This document shows positions 57,300 through 64,000 of a stretch of DNA of 64,000 nt, piece by piece. Within the stretch, counting starts at the first letter, position 1; each line of letters begins with the position of its first letter. Location: the NCBI GenBank assembly GCA_013339765.2, contig JABSTR010003212.1:1-64000 (forward strand), written 5' to 3'. Under the pieces are notes generated by a model. The model made no database searches. It worked only from the letters and a program-made list of their open reading frames with translations, and was not told the origin of the DNA. Origin of the DNA: Haemaphysalis longicornis. Lineage: Eukaryota > Arthropoda > Arachnida > Ixodida > Ixodidae. A program made the position numbers and the translations under genes.

Positions 57300-57448
57300 A
57301 GCAAGAGAGAGCACTGCCAGTTAATGTACAAGAACGTGGTGAGAATGCTGATGCTGACTACGATGACTATGACGAAGACGGGACCACTCCTACTCTGGAT
57401 CCAACTGCCCAAACTGCAAGACCACGGCTTCCAGGAAATCAGGCTTGA
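57300..57448 (+). CDS. Madanin-family thrombin inhibitor, exon 3 (mature inhibitor)
   Basis: After a T-rich acceptor (TTGTTTTTTATAG) the frame encodes EQERALPVNVQERGENA, then ADYDDYDEDGTTPT and a proline/arginine-rich C-terminus ending at TGA (57446-57448). This is the clearest homology in the window: order, length (about 49 residues) and the acidic twin-tyrosine block are those of Haemaphysalis madanins, cysteine-free thrombin inhibitors. In the family the two tyrosines are sulfated, which strengthens binding to the thrombin exosite; both are kept here with Tyr-x2-Tyr spacing. With exons 1 and 2 the precursor is about 78 residues, close to known madanins. The frame is open without damage, so the gene looks functional. 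An ORF that extends upstream of 57300 reads into intron 2 and is not coding. Confidence 0.9.
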
Positions 57449-57509
57449 ATAGAGGGTGTTCTATTTTTCTATAGCGTACGAATGGCGGCGATGTTGTAGG
57501 CTGCAAACA

Positions 57510-57515
57510 AATAAA
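57510..57515 (+). terminator. Polyadenylation signal of the madanin-like gene
   Basis: AATAAA lies 62 bases after the stop codon, a short 3' UTR typical of small secreted tick proteins. Confidence 0.65.
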
Positions 57516-57770
57516 AATACGAAGTGTGACTTCACGTGCGTGTGTTTGCCTGTATGTGATTACGAATAGGCGAAGCTGACACACGAAGAGCACATGCAGA
57601 ATAAAAAAGAAATAAATAAATTGTTACCTCCAAGCAAGCCTGCCAAACGGGTTGAACTGCAAACCTAGTCCACAAGTATTCCTTTTTCAAAGTGTAGGCG
57701 AAGCTTAAATATCAACAATGTGCAAGCGTTATACAGGAATCTCATTTTCAAACCATACGCCAACGTAGAA

Positions 57771-57821
57771 ACACAGACACACACACGCAATCGCACACAC
57801 ACGAAACACGCGCACGCACAT
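57771..57821 (+). repeat. CA-rich simple sequence
   Basis: Interrupted ACACAC and GCACGCAC units inside the 3' UTR side of the inverted Penelope-like copy. Confidence 0.85.
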
Positions 57822-57948
57822 ATATCCATGAGTTATGAACACACGGTTGAAAGAATACAGAAAGAAAACCCAGCAGTATAAAATGCAAAGGAACACCCAC
57901 CGGAGGGCAAACTGAAATTTAATATGCTCCACCCTATACATGGCCAAA

Positions 57949-57989
57949 ACCCGACGTTTCGAAGCCGGCTCGGCTTCTTCTTCAGGGGT
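57949..57989 (-). ncRNA. Hammerhead-ribozyme-like motif of the Penelope-like element
   Basis: On the minus strand: ACCC, the core CTGAAGA (57985-57979), an extra A, a 7-bp hairpin GAAGCCG-AGC-CGGCTTC (57977-57961), GAAA, then CGTC and GGGT. ACCC and GGGT pair as helix I. The palindromic ACGT between GAAA and the cleavage-site C gives a minimal helix III, as reported for hammerheads in Penelope-like elements, which may act as dimers. The extra A after the core and the short helix I leave activity uncertain. Confidence 0.55.
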
Positions 57990-58305
57990 GACTGGGGCCA
58001 CGCTGCAGCTGCGTCTTATAGTCTTTCACTGTTGCTGCCCTCGCGCAAAGCCCTTCGCTGCGGCACGTAATCCGTGTGTGTACACCGAAGGGAGAGTACC
58101 AAGCGAGCGATTAAGGTTCCCAGGGGTTCGTTGGATATGCCACGACTCAAGGAAAAGCCGCTTCCTCCAGTTCGTTTCCCTTTCGAGGATGGCCGTTCCG
58201 GAGAAGTCAATTTTGTGGTCGGCCACTTCACAGTGTTCGGCGACTGCGCTGCCTTCTCTATTCTGTTTCCGTACGTTGCCGTTGTGTGTTGTGTTGCCTA
58301 ACCCT

Positions 58306-59010
58306 AAAAGAAAGGAAGCCGCTCACTGATGACGAGCTATGCCGCCTACTGGAGTTCTGCTTGGCCAGCACATATTTTTCGCACAATGGGCAACTTTTCA
58401 AACAAGAAACTGGAACCGCAATGGGGGCCGCCATCTCTGTAACAATGGCTAACTTGACGATGGAACACGTGGAAGGGAAGGCTTTGAGCTCCTTCCTGCC
58501 GCAACCTAAACTTTTTCTTCGGTATGTAGACGACTGTTTCTGCGTAGTGAAGACCTCCGCTGTTGACAGCCTGAAAAACGCCTAAATTCCGTTCACCCCG
58601 CCATCCAGTTCACGGTTGAATGTGAACGAGACGGCTCCATTCCCTTTCTTGACGCCCAAGTGACAAGAGGAGGCAAGAGCCTGGTGTTCTCCGTTCACAG
58701 GAAGCCGACGCACACCGGCCGCTACCTTCATTTTAATTCGGCCCACCCCGCTAACCACAAAGCCTCTGTTGTGTCCTCTTTATTTACACAGCTGATGCAA
58801 TTTGCTCATCCGAATCCGAACGTAAAAAAGAAGTAAGCCGTGTAATTGCGGACCTCCAGAAAAACGGCTACCCGAAAAAGTTCATTCACTCCGTAACCCG
58901 CCGCAAAGAGCAGAACAGGGTGACAAACTCTCCAAGGACATCAACCGTCGGAACTCTGAAACGCGTGCCGGTGCCGTATATTCCAGGAACCAGCGAGGCC
59001 TTGGCCCGCA
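58306..59010 (+). pseudogene. Penelope-like reverse transcriptase remnant
   Basis: The frame to 58585 gives KPLTDDELCRLLEFCLASTY, FKQETGTAMGAAISVTMANL and PKLFLRYVDDCFCVVKTSAV, with the Tyr-Val-Asp-Asp catalytic box intact. After a frameshift at about 58583 it continues: NSVHPAIQFTVECERDGSIP (seen in the next frame), FLDAQVTRGGKSLVFSVHRK and PTHTGRYLHFNSAHPANHKA, the RT thumb of Penelope-like elements. It is truncated at the 5' side, so RT motifs before the finger/palm region are missing. Another frameshift occurs near 58790. Confidence 0.88.
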
Positions 59011-59089
59011 TTTTCAGATGAGCAGGAGTGCGCATCGCCCACAAGACCTTTGACAACTATAAGCGCCTAATCCCCCACCCCAAAGACCG

Positions 59090-59380
59090 GCCGACAATAG
59101 AGAAAGCGCCCGGGTCGTTTACCGCATTCCGTGCGCTGAGTGCAACGCCTCATACATCGGTGAAAGCAAAAACCTACCGGAGAGGATTAGGCAACACAAA
59201 AACGACGTACGGAAAGAGAATAGAGAACGCAGTGCAGTCGCCGAACACTGTGAAGTGGCCGTCCACAAAAATGACTTCTCCTGAACGGCCATCCTCGATA
59301 GAGGAACGAATTGGTAAGCGGCTTTTCCTTGAGTCGGCATATCCAACGAATCCCAGGAAAGCCTTATTCGCTCACTTGTA
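59090..59380 (+). pseudogene. Penelope-like GIY-YIG endonuclease remnant
   Basis: VVYRIPCAECNASYIGESKN (59115-59172) is the GIY-YIG core, with the Cys-x2-Cys pair found in Penelope endonucleases. LPERIRQHKNDVRKENRERS and AVAEHCEVAVHKNDFS follow, carrying the catalytic Arg and His region. A TGA at about 59283 replaces the codon that the inverted copy reads as Gly, and later bases are shifted. The enzyme would cut target DNA during insertion; here it is truncated. Confidence 0.85.
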
Positions 59381-59689
59381 GTGTTTCTCCTTCGGTGTAC
59401 ACACACGGATTAAGTGCCGCAGCGAAGGGTTTTGCGCGTTGGCAGCAACAATGAAAGACTATAACACGCAGCTGCAGTGTGGCCCTAGTCACACCCCCCA
59501 AAGAAGAACCCGAGCTGCCTTCGAAACGTCGGGTTTTGTCTATGTTTGGTTGGAAAGCATAATTAAATTTCAGTTCAGTAACTTCCCAACCAGACAGAAG
59601 TCTGTCAAAATGTTCACCTTCAAGTCACACCGGAGGCTTCTTTATGACAATGTGAATTTCCAACATAACTTTAAAAGTAAAACAATTTT

Positions 59690-59850
59690 TTCTTCAATAT
59701 GTACAAAAATAAGTAAAAGGAGAACACATGTTTTGATGGAGTAGGGACCGAACGAACGTGCCTTCAAATAAAAAGTCGGAAGTCCAACCATTTCGGTTAC
59801 CTCTACGACTTGTTCCCCGACCAGTTTTGGGGGTATGTTTAGCATAAGTA
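59690..59850 (-). mobile_element. tRNA-like SINE remnant
   Basis: The minus strand reads GGGGAACAAGTCGTAGAGGTAA, ACCGAAATGGTTGGACTTCC and then ACGTTCGTTCGGTCCCTACT, whose GTTCGGTCCC is a pol III B box. An A-box-like TAGAGGTAACCG lies about 45 bases upstream, the normal spacing. The cloverleaf is not complete, so it is read as a tRNA-derived SINE head. Confidence 0.4.
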
Positions 59851-59879
59851 CCCTATTCTTCAATGCGTGGCCAGTGGCC

Positions 59880-60095
59880 TCTCCGAAAACTCGGGTTTAA
59901 GGTGACCTTTTTTATCTTTAGTTCAGGCCGCGGGTGGGCGTGAGACACCCTGTCAAGGGGGGTTGACAAAAGGAGAGGAGCCATACGCCAACTTTGACAT
60001 CAAAGACTGTGGAACAAAGTCGCTATATACGCTTGCATTTCAATGCGGTTACGATTTGTGCTCGTTAAAAGCATACTTGAATAAATGGAACCGTA
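59880..60095. other. Unassigned DNA between SINE remnants
   Basis: Short GC-rich stretch (GGCCGCGGGTGGGCGTGAGACA) without recognised content. Confidence 0.4.
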
Positions 60096-60099
60096 CAAA

Positions 60100-60290
60100 A
60101 CATCAAGAAAAGCGGAGGGGAATATTTGAGCTCCTTTTTATAGACATTAAAATTACTGGCATAAACGTTTTGATATTCCCTGGAAGGAAAGTTGCAAAAA
60201 AAACCCGACCAGAGCGGGGACCGAACCAATGTCGTCAGCCTGCATATCGCATGATTTACTCACTTACTAGGCTATTTGCATTTCATACAA
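60100..60290 (-). mobile_element. tRNA-like SINE remnant
   Basis: On the minus strand TAGCCTAGTAAGTGAG resembles an A box and TTGGTTCGGTCCCC (plus-strand 60214-60227) is a good B box, about 40 bases apart. A T-rich body follows. It is similar in layout to the remnant at 59690-59850 but not clearly the same family. Confidence 0.4.
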
Positions 60291-63200
60291 CTGTATTCTA
60301 CGATTCCGTTTGGTTGAGAGGGCCCCTGAATAATGGACATAGCAGCGCCCAGCACCCTTCTTTTACATCAACATTGCAGCTGTGTCTCGTTTGAAGCAGT
60401 GCTCATGAGAAGAAAGGATCGCCAAATTTTCTGATCCCTAGGTGCTGTTGTGTGGTATGTTTGGTACGTCCGCCAACAAATCCAGTCAATGGACTTCACA
60501 GATAAAAAGTGGCGAGGTGAATAATGCGGGTCTTTAACCGGCAGCAGGCACGAAAACAAGACAGCACCAAATCCAATCACAGTGGTTTATATTAAAAAGA
60601 CAAAATTTTTAGAGGTGCAAAAATATGTGAGTGGTCACTGTTCGCTAACTACAAGCGAGGTAAACTTCAACGCCGTAGCATAAACGCGGAGACTGAAGAA
60701 GATGGATAATACACTTTAGAAAAATCAACTAAAATTGTCACAATACGGATGCTTATGTAAGACGCTTAAGCCCTAACATAAAAACCGCACAGTCGGTTAC
60801 CCCCGTTGTCTAAAGGGGAACGTGGCGACGTTCATTTTCGCTGCCAAGGTAGCAAGGACATTCAATGAAGGTAACGCCGGTTGATGAACCCCGGAGGCCA
60901 CCGGAATGTTGAGCAACCTTTGGTGCTGACGATGACGCATGATCTCGTACGGTAAAGAAGAGTGAGGCATCGCTACGTCATCACGATGCTATTTCATGTC
61001 TGCAGCGGCGCGGTTATATACCTGCGCTATCAGGGAAGAAGAAAAAACTTAAAAAACACCGAGTGCAGTAAAACTGCCTATCACATTCGTTTTCCCTTCC
61101 TGGAATGCTGGGTCGCTCTAGTAATCGCCGTATTTTTTTATCTGGCTTCGCATGTCTTACTTTCATAACCCAACCAGAATAAAAATATTGTGGGAAAAAA
61201 TGGTCCCATCTTTGCGTGCATAAGGGCCATGTGAAATCTCCATTAAGCGGAAGCCTAGGCGGCGAGTCACTCACCAGATTGGTTGCGGCAACTCCAATCG
61301 ACGGAACGCGTGCGTCGTCCGCTGAGGACATCCTGCGTGGGGTTCTGGGGGTGGAGGGAAGTTCTGGGACGGTTCTGGGGGGAGGGAAGTTCGCACAGTT
61401 GGCACGGCCGGTTGGTGGCGGACCTCCTCCCACGACAGCACCTCTCAATGAGGTTGCTGCATGGATTGGGTTAAACGTCAACACAAATCACAACCGATAG
61501 CAACCATAGCAATCCTAAACGGACGCAATCATCGCGAGGCGTGTCAGGGGCCGGAAAAAAACAATACAGTAAATCCCGCTCGGCGCCAGTGAAGGAACCT
61601 CCATCATGTGGGAAGGGTTCGCCACCCTGACCCCGCCCTATGAAGTGATGCCGGCACGAAAGAAACAGGAACCACCGGTTTGTTTCAATACAGCAAAACA
61701 AAAATAACATCAGTAGAAACAGCAGCTCGTAACACATACGGTCATGTCAACAACGCGATAATGTAAAAAACGCACTGCACCGATTGTGCAGAAAAATAAT
61801 ACGGCACTCGGCTCAAAACTCATGACAACGTTAGAGTCCTTTTACCAAGCCATTCCATGTTCGCCCACCACTTGTGCTGGTTCGTCCGAGCTAAACAGGG
61901 GTGGTCGGTCCCGTCGTATTCCCAATTGTGCCCTCATACTGGTTCCGCTGCCGCCGAGCTGTTGCATCTAACTCCCGTATACCGCACCCTTGAAACCAGT
62001 CTTTACACCAGGCGGGGCCGTTGTGCGTTTGTTCCGGTCTTGGTAAGCACCACACGTGTTCCTCGTCTGCTCACTGTTTAGCGTACGAACACGTACAGGG
62101 GTCATGACGAATAGGCGGTGACGTCCGTATCTTTGTCCGTCGCGCATTCACTGCGCTGTCATTACAAACCGCATCATTCGTAGCAGCTCCATCTCTATAG
62201 CCATTTGAGCAAAAGCTTTAGAATGCTCTCGTTGCGCCATACCGTGGGGAATTACTTTGTTATTTACGTTGTGGAGGACCGCTAAAGAGATACCGTGTTG
62301 GCGTTTTTTCTTCTTCACGCATGCGGGCGCTGCTCTTATTTGGGTTTTTCTTACGTCGGTCAGGCAGCCGAGCTCTGGAAAAAAAACGAGCTCTTGGAAC
62401 AACATCTATAAAGACTGAACGGTGTGTAGAAAAGAAGCCCACAATCAATAAATGCCCGAAGAATTTTAGTGCTTCGAGGGTCAGTCTGTGACAGGGCCAA
62501 CTTTCTTTAGAAGATTATGGAGTAGCATAAAATCTCAAAAAATCGCGCATGCTTGCCATTCATACTTTGTAAATAGAAATTGCAATTCGTAAAATACAAT
62601 CTACTGTAAAAAACTTTTCGAAAATCTATAAGCTGTTGTGAAGCAGGTTGTCTGTATAGGTGAGCCGGGTGTTTAGAGTCATCTATGTGGAAAGGAAATG
62701 AGGCGATCTGACAGTTGACAGAAAGGCAAGTATAATAATGAAATAATTGTAAAAAATCCAAATAGGCGCAAAGCTGATCTTGCCGGTAAAGTCTCTTTAA
62801 TACAAAGTACTGCACACAAACTGGTTCGGAGTCACTTGCGAGAACGACGCCTTCAGTACTGTGGCCCGGTGCGATGGTCGTTTTGCTTGCGCGTCGCGCT
62901 GGTGCGGGCCCTGGTCGGTAGCGCTGCTTCCGGGTGATGGGAGGAGCTCGTTGCAGCTATTCGAGGTGGCTAGAAGAGACCCCCCGTTGCTCGGCAAGAT
63001 CTCCTGGGCGTTCCCGCACAACCGAGAGCATCCAGGAGGAAGGAGAAATCTCCTAAAGGAGGTTGCCCGAACGTGCGTGTCTGGCAGGTCGCTCCGAGAA
63101 CCCCATTCTTCCTCCTTTTCACCCGTGCCACAACCGTGTTCTTCCTCTTACTGTCTCTTCTCTACGCGATCTCCGCCAACCAGTGCACGCGCTCTTCATC

Positions 63201-64000
63201 TTTTCCAGTTCTCTGTGCCGACTTACGTACTGTGAGCAGCGCCCCCTCACACTCTTACTATTTTTGTGAAAAACAAAAAGTTGTGCCGCAAAGGCAAAAA
63301 TAAATACCAATGTCTGAAACTGATTCAATATTGAAAACACATGCAACATTCATGTACAATATAACCAGTTGGGCGCTTTTCGCGTACAATAATACTAGTC
63401 GTGTCATGAAAGATTTGTGAACGCTAAAACCAGCAATATCGACCTGATTCAAGGCTATTTGAAGAAATAAAGCTCTCAAAAAACGAATACAAAATTCAGG
63501 TACAAGACAACCGATTCAAGACGCATCTCTTTCATTATAACAATTATTTGCAGGAGTTTACGTGCCGATGCACCGCATGCGATGAATTCGCGCCGTAGTA
63601 GAGCACTCTGAGAAAAAAGGTGGTCAAAAGACACTCCCGGCCACCACGACTACCTTTTACGCTTGGTGAGTCTGAACAGAGTCGCAGAACAAAGTCATGA
63701 CTTCTGCGACCCTTTTTCGGCTCGGTTGGCGGCCGAAATTTGCGGAAGAGGGGAACTGATACGGGGAGCGTAGGGAAAAAAAGATGCCGCTCTTATTGGT
63801 CACCGCAGGTGCTAGGTCAGGCGTTTCGCGTTTCCAGCGAGCAGGTTTTGTGTCGTCGACATGCCTGCACGCTCTGACTGAGGGGTAGGGCGTTCTTTCT
63901 GGCCGTTAGGGTGGTGTTTTGTAACTACGTGGTCTCGCTGGTTAGTGTCGCGACAATTTTACAGTGCTTTTGCCGTGCTCTACGGGAGGACAGCGTCCTT
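60291..64000. other. Unassigned DNA with GC-rich blocks
   Basis: 61341-61392 holds two copies of GGTTCTGGGGGTGGAGGGAAGTTC in a proline-rich minus ORF (61014-61484) that I do not recognise. 62840-63250 is a GC-rich block with open frames on both strands; it might be an LTR or a promoter region. The last 250 bases contain ATTGG (inverted CCAAT) at about 63798 and are moderately GC-rich, so they may precede a gene outside the window. None of these could be assigned. Confidence 0.35.

Larger units (their letters stand above)
57720..58305 (-). mobile_element. Penelope-like element, inverted 3' part
   Basis: Read on the minus strand from 58305, it begins inside the GIY-YIG endonuclease region. It then gives MADHKIDFSGTAILERETNW, RKRLFLESWHIQRTPGNLNR and SVYTHGLRAAAKGFARGQQQ, the C-terminus of a Penelope-like protein, followed by a 3' region with a hammerhead-like motif (57949-57989). 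Its first about 385 bases are homologous to 59183-59572 of the plus-strand copy, so the two copies form a large inverted repeat. This copy is better preserved than the plus one: the frame 58026-58226 is open. The left boundary is not clear. Confidence 0.82.
58306..59572 (+). mobile_element. Penelope-like element, 5'-truncated plus-strand copy
   Basis: Starts within the reverse transcriptase and runs through a GIY-YIG endonuclease to a 3' region ending near AAATTTCAGTTCAG. RT plus C-terminal GIY-YIG endonuclease is the defining architecture of Penelope-like elements. The copy directly abuts the inverted copy at 58305/58306. The hammerhead-like core in this copy (near 59498-59540) is mutated (CCAAAGA in place of CTGAAGA). 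Confidence 0.88.

Noticed and set aside
58016..58231. Independent host gene on the minus strand
   Set aside because: Its protein is the C-terminus of the Penelope-like element, matching the plus copy at 59240-59400.
1..64000. CRISPR array, bacterial operon or integrated virus
   Set aside because: No regular spacer-repeat array, no compact co-directional genes and no capsid or viral polymerase remnants; all polymerase motifs belong to retroelements.

Overview
The window reads as nuclear DNA of a hard tick, most likely Haemaphysalis. Three things support this. A split gene at 48121-57448 encodes a madanin-family thrombin inhibitor, a family known to me only from Haemaphysalis (with distant relatives in Hyalomma). 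The retroelements (I-clade, CR1/L2 and RTE LINEs, Ty3/gypsy, Penelope-like, tRNA-SINE) are of types I recognise from tick genomes. The DNA is moderately AT-rich, spliced and almost free of long ORFs. No bacterial operon, rRNA, canonical tRNA or CRISPR array is visible.

Layout. 1-21.9 kb: mostly unrecognised DNA with a 218-bp inverted-repeat element (9.7 kb), two opposed arrays of a degenerate G-rich minisatellite (10.9 and 12.6 kb), a long TC microsatellite (15.2 kb) and small duplications. 21.9-26.5 kb: a nearly full-length but broken CR1/L2 LINE with two 323-bp 5' monomers and an AAATA tail. 28.6-29.1 kb: a candidate Kunitz-type exon. 33.3 kb: a second inverted-repeat element. 39.2-42.1 kb: a pile of fragments consisting of a gypsy integrase and 3' LTR interrupted by a tRNA-SINE with target-site duplications, an RTE 3' end, and an antisense LINE 3' end. 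42.6-47.1 kb: a dead I-clade LINE. 48.1-57.5 kb: the madanin-like gene, whose about 8-kb first intron holds a second, antisense I-clade LINE (51.3-55.7 kb). 57.7-59.6 kb: two Penelope-like copies in inverted orientation, one with a hammerhead-ribozyme-like motif. 59.6-64 kb: tRNA-like SINE remnants and unassigned GC-rich blocks.

The main gene has a TATA box, a short signal-peptide exon with a strong donor, a 51-nt second exon and a last exon carrying an acidic twin-tyrosine segment, then a polyadenylation signal. It would make a small secreted salivary anticoagulant. Everything else I can name is transposon-derived and, judging by stops, frameshifts and lost catalytic residues, inactive.
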